From contig CP042428.1 in the NCBI GenBank assembly GCA_024207135.1, forward strand, positions 3,472,001 to 3,536,000: a stretch of DNA of 64,000 nucleotides, written 5' to 3'. How positions within the stretch are numbered: position 1 is the stretch's first letter; every line of letters starts with the position of its first letter. The DNA comes from Arthrobacter sp. C2. GTDB taxonomy: Bacteria; Actinomycetota; Actinomycetes; Actinomycetales; Micrococcaceae. This document shows positions 52,081 to 61,819 of this stretch, in pieces. The notes beneath the pieces were generated by a model. The model was not told the origin of the DNA. It saw only the letters and a program-made list of their open reading frames with translations, and ran no database searches. The translations under genes and the position numbers were made by a program.

Positions 52081-53355
52081 ATGACGGAGCGGATTGCGCT
52101 GGTGGACGTGAACAACTTCTACGTGTCCTGCGAGCGGGTCTTCGACCCGAAGCTCATCGGCAGGCCCGTGGTCGTCCTGTCCAACAACGACGGATGCGTG
52201 GTGGCGCGCTCGCAGGAGGCCAAGGACCTGGGGATCACCACCGGCGCACCCTTCTTCAAGGTCAAGCAGTTCATCCAAAGCCACGGCATGGCCGTGCGCT
52301 CGAGCAACTACGAACTTTACGGGGACATGAGCGCCCGGGTCATGGAGGTGCTCTCGCGCTTTGGCACCTGGCAGGAGGTCTACTCCATCGACGAGTCCTT
52401 CATCGGCGTCCAGGGGAACCCCGGACAACTCGGTGAATTGGCCACTCGCATCCGTTCCGCGGTCGGCCGCAGCGTCGGGGTCCCGGTCTGCGTGGGCGTG
52501 GCACCGACCAAGACCCTGGCCAAGTTCGCCAACCATGTCGCCAAGCGCAATGCGCACCTGGACGGTGTGTGCTCCTTGGATTCCATGGACCCGCATGTGG
52601 TTGGGGACATCCAGTCCAGGGTTCCCGTCACCGACCTGTGGGGTGTCGGGGCCCGCACCGGAGCAAGGCTGTCGGGCATGGGCATCTCCACCATCGCCGA
52701 CCTCAAGGCGGCCGACGTGACCGACATCCGCAAGAAGTTCTCCGTGGTGCTCCAGCGCACAGTCCTTGAGCTGAACGGGACCCCGTGCATTCCCCACAAC
52801 GAGGAACGCGCCGACAAGCAACAGATCATGTACTCGCGGTCCTTCTCCAACCCGGTGACAACCATTGAGGACATGGTCGAGGTCATGTCCATCTATGCGC
52901 AGCGCGGGGCCGCCAGGCTGATGTCCGACGGACTGTGGGCCACCCTGCTGACCGTCACCGCGGGAACCAGCCGCTTCGCCTCCGGGGAGGCCTCGTTTCC
53001 CTCGATCACGCTCAAATTGCCCTCGCCCACCCAGGACCCGATCCTGCTCACCCGCCTCGCGGTCGGGGCCATGCGTGAAATCATGCACCCCGGGGCCTCG
53101 TACGTCCGCGGAGGGGTCGTGCTTTCCGGCTTGCAGCCCGAACCCGGGCAGGCAGCCTTCGGGATCTTTGAAGAGGAAATGGCCGAAACGCACGTCGGGG
53201 ACGTGCTGGGCGCGGTCAAGGCCAAATTCGGGAACAAGTCCATTGGGCTGGGCTCGGGCGGACTGGCCGTGGAACCGGGATGGTCGATGAAGCGGGACTA
53301 CTCCTCGCCCAAGTTCACCACCGATTGGGCCGACATCCCGGTGGTGAAGGCCTAG
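52081..53355 (+). CDS. umuC: DNA polymerase V catalytic subunit UmuC (Y family)
   Basis: A 424-residue translesion polymerase. Metal ligands are Asp9 in [13 protein letters not shown] and the acidic pair in YSIDESF (~100-106; many have DE followed by V/A/L). [11 protein letters not shown] near 34-44 is the family's incoming-nucleotide region, [18 protein letters not shown] near 140 is a hallmark, and the helix-hairpin-helix is around 190-215. The little-finger/C-terminal region is present. ATG 52081 has CGGAGGAGACGCC upstream. It ends in a CTAG shared with the convergent gene's stop. Works with UmuD' in SOS mutagenesis. Confidence 0.93.
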   Translation: MTERIALVDVNNFYVSCERVFDPKLIGRPVVVLSNNDGCVVARSQEAKDLGITTGAPFFKVKQFIQSHGMAVRSSNYELYGDMSARVMEVLSRFGTWQEVYSIDESFIGVQGNPGQLGELATRIRSAVGRSVGVPVCVGVAPTKTLAKFANHVAKRNAHLDGVCSLDSMDPHVVGDIQSRVPVTDLWGVGARTGARLSGMGISTIADLKAADVTDIRKKFSVVLQRTVLELNGTPCIPHNEERADKQQIMYSRSFSNPVTTIEDMVEVMSIYAQRGAARLMSDGLWATLLTVTAGTSRFASGEASFPSITLKLPSPTQDPILLTRLAVGAMREIMHPGASYVRGGVVLSGLQPEPGQAAFGIFEEEMAETHVGDVLGAVKAKFGNKSIGLGSGGLAVEPGWSMKRDYSSPKFTTDWADIPVVKA

Positions 53356-53732
53356 TCCTCGCGGTCGCGCGACGGGGAACAGATTTCCTCCGGGCACCCC
53401 TGCCAGGTCTTGGAAAAATACGCCACGATTTCCAGGCCAAGCTCAAAGCGGTACCTGGGTGCCGGCCCGCCGTTCACGGCGCTCGCCGAGCGCCGGATGG
53501 CCAACAGGAAGAACTCGCAAACCGACACGTAGTTCCACAGGTCCATGGCGGTGTCGATGACCTCGTCGTGCGTCATCCAGTCCGGGTCTTCAACCAGGTC
53601 CTGGGCAAAACCGAGCACGATGCCCCGGTCCAGCACATGGTGGCGCCCGCAGTCGCACCACTCGATGCCGCGGGACGGCATGGTCCAGACCTCGGGAACC
53701 AACTCGGTGTCACAAGGACCTTCCGATGCCAT
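53352..53732 (-). CDS. Hypothetical protein convergent with umuC
   Basis: A 126-residue acidic soluble protein. The start is firm: ATG 53732 is preceded by AAGGAGGATCCC. Notable text is [13 protein letters not shown] (~34-46, two Cys and two His close enough to bind a metal) and a helical [14 protein letters not shown] (~75-88). No family is recognised. Its stop overlaps that of umuC in a shared CTAG, so both 3' ends meet with no spacer. Whether it is damage-regulated is unknown; no SOS box was seen upstream. Confidence 0.7.
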   Translation of the reverse strand: MASEGPCDTELVPEVWTMPSRGIEWCDCGRHHVLDRGIVLGFAQDLVEDPDWMTHDEVIDTAMDLWNYVSVCEFFLLAIRRSASAVNGGPAPRYRFELGLEIVAYFSKTWQGCPEEICSPSRDRED

Positions 53733-53928
53733 GGGATCCTCCTTCAATAGTCCTGTGCCCAGCTTAGGTGCGCCCACCGACAGGTTCCGCAGTTCCTGCG
53801 ACCGCGCGGGCCCATGTGCCACGCAACGATGGACAACTGATACACAGGTCACGATTTCGGTCCCATTGGCTTCCGGGCGCCGGAATCTCTGGCACGCTGG
53901 ATGTGGTGGAGAAAAGAGGCTGTGGACC

Positions 53929-55230
53929 ATGAACAATTCGCGAGCAAGGAATTTTGGGCATCGGGTGGTCCTTCCCCTGCTGGTTCTGCCCATTATGGTC
54001 CTGGCCGGTTGCGCCCCGACCCCGGCGCCCCCGCCGCCAAGCGCAACGACCTCGAGCGCCCCCGCACCGTCGGTTACCTCGGCACCGTCCTCGAGCCCGT
54101 CGTCCGCAAGCCAGTTGCCGTCGGTGGCCCCGAGCCACAAACCCGGCGCAACGCCGACGCACAGCACCAAGCCCGGCCCGACCGCGCCGCCCAGCCCGGC
54201 CGAAAAAACGCTGGCCGCCATGAGCCTGAAGGAACGAATCGGGCAGGTCCTGATGGTGGGCGTCCCGGCAACTGGCAGCAGCGCTGCCGACAGGTCCACC
54301 ATTTCCACCCACGAGCTGGGGAACTTCTTCCTGAAGGGCCGCAGCAGCGCCGGGACTGCCGGCACGGCCAGCGCGGTCCAGCGGGTCGAGTCAACCATCT
54401 CGAAGTCGTTGTCGGTGGACGTCGACGCGTTTGTGGCCACGGACCAGGAGGGCGGCTACGTCCAGGTCCTGAAGGGCAGCGGCTTCTCCACCCTGCCCAC
54501 GGCGCTGGTCCAGGGCAGCTGGGGCACCGCGACGCTGCGTGGGCGTGCCGAGGCCTGGGGCAGGCAACTGGCCGGGGCCGGGATCAACGTCAACCTCGCC
54601 CCGGTGGCCGACACCGTCCCCTCGGCGTCCTTCGCCCCGTCGAATGCGCCCATCGGCTACTGGAAGCGCGAATACGGGTACGACCCGGCAACGGTCTCGG
54701 CCGCAACGCGGGCCTTCTCCTCCGGCATGCTGGCCGCGGGCGTGGACCCGGTCATCAAGCACTTCCCGGGGCTCGGACGCGTCACCAAGAACACCGACAT
54801 CTCCCGGAACGTCACCGACACCAAGACCACCCGGCATGATGCCTACCTCAAGCCCTTCAGCGACGGCGTTGCCGCGGGCGACGACTGGGTCATGGTTTCC
54901 AACGCCTACTACTCCAGGATCGACGCGAAGAACATCGCCCCGTTCTCCTCGACCATCATGCGTTCGATGCTCCGTGAGGACCTGGGGTTCAACGGCATCA
55001 TCGTCTCGGACGACATGTGCGACGCCGAGCAGCTGGCGCCCTGGGGCCTGGGCACCCGGGCCCTGCGCTTCTTCGAGGCCGGCGGGACCATGATGCTCTG
55101 CGTGGACGCGCCGAAGATGCCGGCGATCGCCAACGCCCTGCATGCCAAGGCCAGCAAGGACCCCGCCTTCGCCCGCCTCATCGACGCCGCGGCGCTGCAC
55201 GTGCTGCGGGTCAAGGACGAACGGCGCTGA
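53929..55230 (+). CDS. Beta-N-acetylhexosaminidase-like lipoprotein (GH3)
   Basis: A 433-residue lipoprotein. The lipobox VLAGC sits at ~25-29, followed by a ~70-residue Pro/Ser/Thr/Ala linker. The GH3 catalytic domain starts near residue 90 (MSLKERIGQVLMVGVP). The substrate motif KHFPGLGRVTKNTD (~288-301) is the usual actinobacterial variant of the NagZ KHFPGHG loop, and the nucleophile Asp lies in IIVSDDM (~362-368). It would trim N-acetylglucosamine from wall fragments. ATG 53929 is used. The following convergent gene starts its stop codon 6 bp away. Confidence 0.88.
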   Translation: MNNSRARNFGHRVVLPLLVLPIMVLAGCAPTPAPPPPSATTSSAPAPSVTSAPSSSPSSASQLPSVAPSHKPGATPTHSTKPGPTAPPSPAEKTLAAMSLKERIGQVLMVGVPATGSSAADRSTISTHELGNFFLKGRSSAGTAGTASAVQRVESTISKSLSVDVDAFVATDQEGGYVQVLKGSGFSTLPTALVQGSWGTATLRGRAEAWGRQLAGAGINVNLAPVADTVPSASFAPSNAPIGYWKREYGYDPATVSAATRAFSSGMLAAGVDPVIKHFPGLGRVTKNTDISRNVTDTKTTRHDAYLKPFSDGVAAGDDWVMVSNAYYSRIDAKNIAPFSSTIMRSMLREDLGFNGIIVSDDMCDAEQLAPWGLGTRALRFFEAGGTMMLCVDAPKMPAIANALHAKASKDPAFARLIDAAALHVLRVKDERR

Positions 55231-55236
55231 GCGGAG

Positions 55237-56145
55237 TCAGCCCCGGGGCCCCAGCAGCGACACCAAGGCCTCCTCCGGGCTGAAACCGCTGGATTCCGGG
55301 GCAATCGCCGCGGCCGAGATCCCGGTCGCCCGGGAGGTGAAGACCGCGGCGCGGTACCCGGGCCCCGCGCCGCCGTGCCCCCACAGTTGCAGGTCCGTGT
55401 CGATCATGACCCCGGCCCCATAGCGCGGTGCACGCCACGGGGCCGGCGCAGCCACGGGAACCGAGTCCATGAACGCGGCACGCATGGCGGGGGACAGGGA
55501 CGAGGGGAAGAGCGGGTTGCGCTCCGTCACCAGGTCGCCGAAGCGCAGCAGGTCGGCCGGCGTGGAGAACGCGGCCCCGGCGGGCCCGGCCCACAGCGTC
55601 GAGTAGCCCGAATCCGTCACTGCGGTTTCCGGATCCGGGTAGCGGGTCGAGGCCATGTCCGCCGGTTCGAAGATTTCCCGATGCAGGTACTGGCCCAGCG
55701 ACATCCCGGAGACCTCCTCGAGCAGCGCACCCAGGTACCAGTAGCCGGTGTTGCTGTAGGCGAAGGGCCCGGGCCCGGTCAGGTCGCCGGCGGCGGCAAT
55801 GTCCTGAAGCGACCACGGGTCCGCTGGCCGGTCCCGGACGGCAGCCAGGTAGCCGGGGTTTGAGGCGTAATTGCCCATCCCCGCGGTGTGCGTGAGCACC
55901 TGGGAAATCGTGCGGCCGGCCGGGGCGCCGGGCAGCCGGGAAGCCAGCGGATCCGCGAGCGTGAAGCGGTCCGCATCGACGGCACGCAGGACGCCTGCGG
56001 CTATGAACATCTTGGTTACGCTGAAGACTGGCAGGGGCTCCGACGTACCGAAAACCTGCATGGCTCCCTCGCCTCCGCGACAGGCGGCGGCGGCACCCGG
56101 GGGCAGCATCCGGCCCAGGGAAGCGGGGAGTGGCATTCCATCCAT
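55237..56145 (-). CDS. Serine hydrolase of the beta-lactamase/PBP4* family
   Basis: A 302-residue enzyme of the class C-like beta-lactamase fold. The SxxK motif is SVTK near residue 41, where Ser is the nucleophile, YSNTGYW near 130 is the YxN motif, and WGHGGAGPGYR near 260 is the third (HxG) motif. No signal peptide is visible from ATG 56145, so it seems cytoplasmic; in its longer open frame the upstream part does not read as a signal. Esterase, D-aminopeptidase or carboxypeptidase activity are the alternatives. It converges on the NagZ-like gene. ATG 56136 is also possible. Confidence 0.87.
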   Translation of the reverse strand: MDGMPLPASLGRMLPPGAAAACRGGEGAMQVFGTSEPLPVFSVTKMFIAAGVLRAVDADRFTLADPLASRLPGAPAGRTISQVLTHTAGMGNYASNPGYLAAVRDRPADPWSLQDIAAAGDLTGPGPFAYSNTGYWYLGALLEEVSGMSLGQYLHREIFEPADMASTRYPDPETAVTDSGYSTLWAGPAGAAFSTPADLLRFGDLVTERNPLFPSSLSPAMRAAFMDSVPVAAPAPWRAPRYGAGVMIDTDLQLWGHGGAGPGYRAAVFTSRATGISAAAIAPESSGFSPEEALVSLLGPRG

Positions 56146-56277
56146 GGTTTCGAGCTTAAGCCCGCCGGTTGCCGGCATGCGGAAACGGCGCGGCCCGCCG
56201 GATGCGCGGTGGAAACCACTCCACCGCCATCCGACGGGCCGCGCCGCCGGTGCCTGTTGCTGCACCAGGCCGCAGTG

Positions 56278-59200
56278 CTACTTGCGCACCTCCACATCCA
56301 CTACCTGGGCGCGGTTGCCCGAGGCGTTGTGCAGGTGCAGGAACAGCGCCTTGGCATCGGTGCCGTCCGAGGCGACGGCCGCGGTCAGCTTGGCCTTGTC
56401 CAGGTCCGCGAACGCGGTTCCGCCGCCAACGAAGGACAATTCCGGGGCGATCGCATTGAAGGCGATCCAATCGGTTTCATCCACCGGGGCCAGGGCACCG
56501 GATTCATCGGCGTTGTACACGGAGTACGTGCTCACGCGGTAGCTGATCGGTGCACTGGAACCGCTCAGGCCCAGCGCCGCGAGCGACACCGGGAGGGATG
56601 CCACGTTGGTGTCGAAGGTGTTGGTGTCGACATCGCCGCCCAGCCCGTTGAGGAACTGCAGGTCGACCTGCGAACCGGTGCGCAGATCGAAGGTCGCGGC
56701 CAGGTCGGCATCCAACTCGTCGAAGTAGCTGTTGAAGGTGACGAAGTCCGCCGCGCCGTCGCCGTTGGTGTCGATTTCGACGTCGATCTCCGTGGCTCCG
56801 GCCAGGTGGGCCCAATTGCCCCAGGTGCTCACACCGAAGTTCAGCAGACCGTCGGCCGCGCCCGTGGTGGGGGCGGTGGAGGAGGCACCGACGAGCTGCA
56901 GGTCCATGGAGCGTGCGCCCGGGATCGCGTCGGCGCTGCCGGGCAGCTTGCCCGAGGAGGCCCCGAGCTCGAACGCGGAGAGCAGCGATACCACCTGGGT
57001 GTCGGCGGAACCGGCCCGGATGTCGTCGCCGGCCAGGTCGACGGTGCCGGAGGTGGCGCCGGCGTCGAGCTTGATCTTCTTGGCGCCCATGTCGGCAACC
57101 AGCTTCGGTGCCGCCTGGACCGGGACGCGCAGCGTCGGTGCGGTGGAGCTGGAAAGCTCCACGCGGCCGGAGACATCGGCGACCCAGGCGCGCGGCAGGC
57201 CAAGCTGTGTGCGGTCCATGGTCGGATCGATGGTCTTGGCGTACTTGCGTGCATCCACGTCAAGGGTGACCTTGACCTGGGTGCTTGCCCCGGCCGCGAG
57301 CGTCACGGTCTTCTTGTCCAGGGAGTAGCCCGCACCCGGGATCTGCGTGGCTGGCAGGTACTTCACCTTGTAGGTCTGGGTCTTGTCGGACTTGTTGACC
57401 ACGGTGATGGACCTGGCGGCCTTGTACTTGGTCTTGTCGACCTCGATGACGCCGAAGGTCACGGAGACCAGCTCCGGGTCCGCGGTGGCGAAGGCGTAGG
57501 CGGGGGAATTAATCGCCGCATCGGCAATGACGCGCCCGGAACCCACGCGGTTTGGCCCGTAGGCCTCGCCGTTGGCGGCCAGGATGTCCACCGTGGCGGT
57601 GTTCATCACCAGGGACTTGACCTGCAATGCGGTGTATTTTCCGCTGCCTGCCACCAGTGCGGCAATGCCCGCGGTGTGCGGGGTTGCCATGGAGGTGCCG
57701 GACATGACGGCCGGGCCGTTGCCCGTGCCCACGCCCACCGAACCGATGAGCGTGCCCGGTGCGGCCACGTCCGGCTTGACGATGCCCTCCGAGCCATGCA
57801 CACCGCGCGAGGACGAGGAGTTCAGGGTGTCCCCGATTCCCGACTCGACCGAGGCGGTGCCGACCAGCTTCGGATCCAGGGTGACGTTCAGCGTGCCGTC
57901 TTGGGCCGCGGGGCGCAACTGGTCCGAGAAGGCCTTGGTGAACTGGGCGCCGGGGATCGTGGCGTTGCCGGCGATGCCGGCCTCGAAGACCGCCACCTCG
58001 GAGTCCAGGATGACACCGGTGGCTCCGGCGGCTTCGGCGTTGTTGAAGCGCGTGCCAGAGCCGCAGGGGAACTGGAGGTTCTCGCTCCACTGCAGCCAGA
58101 CCCACTTGCCGGCCAGCGAGCCGGGCTCAAACGGGGCGCAACCGAAGGCGTTGGCTGCCGGTGCCATGACGACATCCCCGGTCAGCGTGGCCGGGTCGGC
58201 GGTGGTGTAGTTGAAGTTGGCCGAGTACTGGCCTGCCGCGGTTCCCGCGACGTCGGCCGGTGCGTTGACCTTGATGCCGTCGAGGGTGACCTTGGTGCCC
58301 ACGGAGTTGGCCACGGTCAAGGAGGAGCGGGCGTTGCCCGGCGAGCCGCCGACGTCGGTGACGTCCCCGGCGTTGCCGGAGGCGACCACCGAGAGGATTC
58401 CCAGGCCGGTGAGGGTGTTGACGATGTCGTTCTCGGGGTCTTCGACCGGCGAGTGGTCCGAGCCCAGGGACATGTTCACGATCTGGGCGCGGTCGGAGAA
58501 GTCGCCGTCGTTGTTCGGGTCCAGGACGTAGTCCAGTGCCTGTCCGACCACGGAGGAGGAACCCTCGCAGCCAAAGACGCGGATGCCGACCAGCGATGCC
58601 TCCGGGGCGGAGCCCGGGCCGATGAGCATGGAGCCCACCTCGTCTGCGGTCAGCTTGGTGTAGTCGCCGGTGAAGGTGGTGCCGTCGGCCTTCACTCCGT
58701 ATCCGGCAGCGGTGCCCGAGACGTGGGAGCCGTGTCCGGCCGAGGCGCAGTCAAGCGGGTTCGAGTCCGGCTTGGGAACCGGCTGGTAGCTCGGCGCGCT
58801 GGGGTCCGCGTTGTAGTCGTCGCCCACCAGGTCCCAGCCGCCGATGAACTTCTCGGGGTCGTACAGCCCCGAGGTCTTGGACGGCAGGTCCTTGGAGGCC
58901 TGTGCGGTTGCGTAGGCCTCGAGGGTGCCCGGGCCGCCGAAGCCGGCGTGCGTGTAGTCGATGCCGGTGTCCAGCACGGCGATGGTGATGCCCTCGCCGG
59001 TCTCCTGCAGGGTGTTCCAGGCCTGGAGGGCGCGGGTGTCGATGTCCGAGCCCTTGTTGTCGGGGGTCTTGGGGACGATCGCGGTGATTTTCTTGACGTC
59101 GGGGCGCGAGGCCAGGGCGCGCAAGGCGTCGGCGTCTCCGCGCAGGGCCACGCCCGGCAGGGAGTTGGTGGTCGTGTAGATGACCTCGGCCTTGGCGGCC

Positions 59201-59565
59201 TTGGCGGCGGACTTGCCCTGGGCCTTGATGCCGTCGCGGATCTTCTTGACCTTGTCGGGGTTCTTGACCGACTTGCCGCGTGGCGACTTGGCGCTGTCCG
59301 GCTGGGTCGCTTCGAAGGCGCCTTCTCCATCGAACTGGACGAAAACGGAGACATCGCCCTGGGCCGCGGCCAGCGGGCCGGAGACCTTCAGGTTTTTCAG
59401 CGACTTGGGGACGGTTCCGCCGAGGGACGGCGAATCGGCACCCGGTGCCGGGTCGATCGTCGGCGGTGCCGCAAGGGATGGGACGGACATGGTGACGGCC
59501 AGGGCGAGCCCCGAAGCCGACGCCAAGATCGTCCGCGCAAGTCTGTGACGACGCGGGTTGGACAT
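56278..59565 (-). CDS. Large secreted subtilisin-like serine protease (S8)
   Basis: A 1095-residue secreted protease. Signal peptide ~1-32 (RRHRLARTILASASGLALAVTMS..LAA). A propeptide-like inhibitor I9 region spans ~50-165. The catalytic triad is Asp in IAVLDTGIDYTH (~195), His in GHGSHVSGTAAG (~279) and Ser in MSGTSMATPH (~624). A protease-associated (PA) insert lies at ~430-560. After the protease core the ~440-residue C-terminus has Fn3/Ig-like beta text. ATG 59565 follows AAGGAGAACC. A strong promoter lies about 90-110 bp upstream. It probably degrades extracellular protein for nutrition. The opposite strand is open for 1229 codons, a GC artefact. Confidence 0.93.
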   Translation of the reverse strand: MSNPRRHRLARTILASASGLALAVTMSVPSLAAPPTIDPAPGADSPSLGGTVPKSLKNLKVSGPLAAAQGDVSVFVQFDGEGAFEATQPDSAKSPRGKSVKNPDKVKKIRDGIKAQGKSAAKAAKAEVIYTTTNSLPGVALRGDADALRALASRPDVKKITAIVPKTPDNKGSDIDTRALQAWNTLQETGEGITIAVLDTGIDYTHAGFGGPGTLEAYATAQASKDLPSKTSGLYDPEKFIGGWDLVGDDYNADPSAPSYQPVPKPDSNPLDCASAGHGSHVSGTAAGYGVKADGTTFTGDYTKLTADEVGSMLIGPGSAPEASLVGIRVFGCEGSSSVVGQALDYVLDPNNDGDFSDRAQIVNMSLGSDHSPVEDPENDIVNTLTGLGILSVVASGNAGDVTDVGGSPGNARSSLTVANSVGTKVTLDGIKVNAPADVAGTAAGQYSANFNYTTADPATLTGDVVMAPAANAFGCAPFEPGSLAGKWVWLQWSENLQFPCGSGTRFNNAEAAGATGVILDSEVAVFEAGIAGNATIPGAQFTKAFSDQLRPAAQDGTLNVTLDPKLVGTASVESGIGDTLNSSSSRGVHGSEGIVKPDVAAPGTLIGSVGVGTGNGPAVMSGTSMATPHTAGIAALVAGSGKYTALQVKSLVMNTATVDILAANGEAYGPNRVGSGRVIADAAINSPAYAFATADPELVSVTFGVIEVDKTKYKAARSITVVNKSDKTQTYKVKYLPATQIPGAGYSLDKKTVTLAAGASTQVKVTLDVDARKYAKTIDPTMDRTQLGLPRAWVADVSGRVELSSSTAPTLRVPVQAAPKLVADMGAKKIKLDAGATSGTVDLAGDDIRAGSADTQVVSLLSAFELGASSGKLPGSADAIPGARSMDLQLVGASSTAPTTGAADGLLNFGVSTWGNWAHLAGATEIDVEIDTNGDGAADFVTFNSYFDELDADLAATFDLRTGSQVDLQFLNGLGGDVDTNTFDTNVASLPVSLAALGLSGSSAPISYRVSTYSVYNADESGALAPVDETDWIAFNAIAPELSFVGGGTAFADLDKAKLTAAVASDGTDAKALFLHLHNASGNRAQVVDVEVRK

Positions 59566-59650
59566 GGTTCTCCTTGAATCCGGTGGGAGTGACTGGGAGT
59601 GATGAGGACGGATTCCCGCGAGCGGATTGATGGGCACCGTCCCACGCCAC

Positions 59651-59678
59651 ATCCTATGTGAGGCGCGGCACATATCAA
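59651..59678 (-). promoter_or_regulatory. Probable promoter of the subtilase gene
   Basis: On the minus strand, TTGATA (59678-59673), a 16-bp spacer and TAGGAT (59656-59651) lie 86-113 bp upstream of the ATG. Confidence 0.5.
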
Positions 59679-59996
59679 GGGGTTGTTTGAGATTCCTTGG
59701 AAAATGTCGCGGGGAATTGGCCGGATCCGGGGAGGGGGGATCCGGACCCGGGAAACCGTTTTGGTTCAGTGCCCGCAGACGCTGGAGGGAAGACCAGGAC
59801 CCGGGCCCGGCAAAGTGTCGGAGGTCGCCGATAGCCTTTGGGCAGTCGGTGGGCCTCTTGGGGAGGAACCACCGCCCGCACCGCGGGCGCGGGACGGACG
59901 GGGAAGCGACGGCTGGCATCGGGCAAGGACGCCGCTGCCGCGAACCTGTTTGTCCGCGCGCCGACGAGGCGGCGGCGTTTCTGGGGGGAAACGCAA
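59679..59996. other. 318 bp upstream of the subtilase promoter, no gene seen
   Basis: Only overlapping short frames without ribosome sites or known motifs are open here. It may hold operator sites for the protease gene; I see no clear repeat. Confidence 0.4.
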
Positions 59997-60030
59997 AAAC
60001 GCTGGTCCCATGCGTGCATGGGACCAGCGT
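59997..60030 (-). terminator. Terminator of the ThiD/PdxK gene
   Basis: A perfect 15-bp stem (59999-60013 with 60016-60030) around GT, lying 33 bp after the kinase stop. On the minus strand it is followed by TTTTTGCG, the usual U-tract. Confidence 0.85.
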
Positions 60031-60062
60031 TCTGCCTGGAAGGTCTTCGGGTTGCGGCGGCC

Positions 60063-60887
60063 TTACCGTGTTCCGCCTTGCCACAGGGCGTCGAACGGGG
60101 CGGCGGATGCCACGCGGTTCTTGATGCCCTCGGTGACAAAGATCTTGGCATTGCGTGCAGCCTGCAGCGGGCTCTCGCCCTTGGCCAGCTCGGCGGTGAT
60201 GGCGGCGGCCAGCGAGCAACCGGCACCCGACACGGCAACTTCCCCGACCTTCGGGGCCGAGAGGATCTCAAGGGTTTCGCCGTCGTAGAACACGTCCACG
60301 GCCTCGGAGCCGGCCAGGCGGACCCCGCCCTTGGCCAGCACGGCCGCGCCGGAAAGTGCGTGGATCTTCCTTGCGGCCTCGGCCAGGTCCTCGACGTTGT
60401 TGATGCTCATCCCGGACAGCGACTCGGCCTCGAAGTGGTTGGGGGTGACGAAGGTGGCCAGCGGCAGCAGGTTCGCCTTCAGTGCTTCGTCGGTGTCCAG
60501 GGCGTGGCCCGGTTCCTGGCCCTTGCAGATCAATACCGGGTCCAGGACGACGTTGTCCCATGCCTGGTTCTTCAGCGCGGCGGCAACGGTGTTGATGGTG
60601 GCCGGGGAGCCCATCATGCCGAGCTTGACGGTCTTCAGGTCCGCTGCATAGCAGGTCTGGACAGCTTCGAGCTGGTCGGCGATGACCTGCGGCTCAACCG
60701 GGACGAAACGGTGGTTCCAGTTGTCCTTCGGGTCGAAGGAAACGATGCAGGTCAGGGCAACGATGCCGTAGGTGCCCAGTTCCTGGAAGGTCTTCAGGTC
60801 GGCCTGGGCGCCGGCTCCGCCGGTTGCTTCGGAACCGGCGATGGTCAAGGTGATGGCGGGACGGGTCCCGGTGGTGGCAGAAGTCAT
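60063..60887 (-). CDS. ThiD/PdxK-type kinase (hydroxymethylpyrimidine or pyridoxine kinase)
   Basis: A 274-residue ribokinase-fold kinase. The substrate-binding N-terminus is AGSEATGGAGAQADLKTF (residues ~17-34). The LDPVLICKG segment near 120 and the anion-hole motif SGAGCSLAAAI (~225-235), with Cys replacing Thr after GAG, follow. Firmicute PdxK/ThiD proteins that act on pyridoxal and HMP share this look. No thiC, thiE or pdx genes are adjacent. Bifunctional thiamine use and vitamin B6 salvage are both possible. It is a single-gene unit with its own terminator. Confidence 0.87.
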   Translation of the reverse strand: MTSATTGTRPAITLTIAGSEATGGAGAQADLKTFQELGTYGIVALTCIVSFDPKDNWNHRFVPVEPQVIADQLEAVQTCYAADLKTVKLGMMGSPATINTVAAALKNQAWDNVVLDPVLICKGQEPGHALDTDEALKANLLPLATFVTPNHFEAESLSGMSINNVEDLAEAARKIHALSGAAVLAKGGVRLAGSEAVDVFYDGETLEILSAPKVGEVAVSGAGCSLAAAITAELAKGESPLQAARNAKIFVTEGIKNRVASAAPFDALWQGGTR

Positions 60888-60978
60888 GCATCCATTTTAG
60901 GGTGGTTTTCCTGCCCGCCGTTTCCACCCGGGCGGGCGCTGCCACTCCTCGGTGCCGGTCGGGGCACCGCAACCCGGA

Positions 60979-61635
60979 TCAGGCCCGGGTGAAGGTGGTC
61001 AGTTGGGTTGCGTTGGACCAGCCGGCGGCGCGTTCGGCGCGCAATCCGGTGGCTGTGTCGGCGCTGGTGACCATGAACAGCACCGACAGCCCCTGGCGTG
61101 CCGCAGCCGCGGCCAGGTTGGCCAGGATCGCGGCGCGGAACTGCTCGGTGTTCGAGGTTGCGGTGATGCTCGGGTCGCCGAGCAGTGCGAAGTCCTCGCC
61201 AAAGCGGATCCGGCCGCGGCCTGCGGTCGAGTCGAAATCGGCGATTTCAACCACGTCGTATTCGGCCATCGGGGCTTCGAACAGCGTGGCCGTTTCCGGC
61301 AGCGAGACCACTTGTTCCACATCGTTGGCCAGCGCGGCAAGCAGCACGCGCCGGTCGCTGAGGCTCCAGCCCCGGCCAACGAGCTCACGGCCGGCGGACT
61401 CGTCCGGGGTGCCCAGGAACGTGAGCCTTGTTTGGCCTTGGTGGGATGAACCATCGGCGTCGCCCAGCAGGGAGGCAAGGCCGCCGGGGCCAGGCCAGGC
61501 GCAGGTGATCTCGTAGTTGCTCCCGTCTTCGGCGACGCTGTGCAGCCGGCCGGAATCTTCACAGGTCACGGTGCGGTCCCGCAGCAGGGCAAAGGCGTGG
61601 ACCCAGCGCGGAAGGCTTGAAGGTTCGAATGGCAT
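60979..61635 (-). CDS. Hypothetical protein, possibly GNAT-fold
   Basis: A 218-residue soluble protein. ATG 61635 has CAGGAG 6 bp upstream. The C-terminal half, with FRAAILANLAAAAARQGLSVLFMVTSADTATGLRAERAAGW, resembles the end of an acetyltransferase fold (alpha3-beta-alpha4), but the R/QxxGxG/A acetyl-CoA loop is not clear. The N-terminal half (~1-115) is not recognised. It precedes the ThiD/PdxK gene by 91 bp on the same strand and could share its transcript. Confidence 0.65.
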   Translation of the reverse strand: MPFEPSSLPRWVHAFALLRDRTVTCEDSGRLHSVAEDGSNYEITCAWPGPGGLASLLGDADGSSHQGQTRLTFLGTPDESAGRELVGRGWSLSDRRVLLAALANDVEQVVSLPETATLFEAPMAEYDVVEIADFDSTAGRGRIRFGEDFALLGDPSITATSNTEQFRAAILANLAAAAARQGLSVLFMVTSADTATGLRAERAAGWSNATQLTTFTRA

Positions 61636-61819
61636 CTGGCGGCTCCTGTTCCAAGGACGGTCAATGAAGAACCTCTTCGGGGGCGCAAATGCATGACTGA
61701 TCACCGGTGACGGTGTGCCTTCGCGTCCCTTTGACGGTTCATTACCGACTCTACGCCTGCGGCGGCCGATTCCAAGTTGGGCGACAGCGCGATGCGCGGG
61801 ATCCGGGGACCTGCCCGGC

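Noticed and set aside
55888-59577. 1229-codon open frame opposite the subtilase
   Set aside because: It is antisense to a protease with signal peptide and full catalytic triad; the text has no domain motifs and is a GC artefact.
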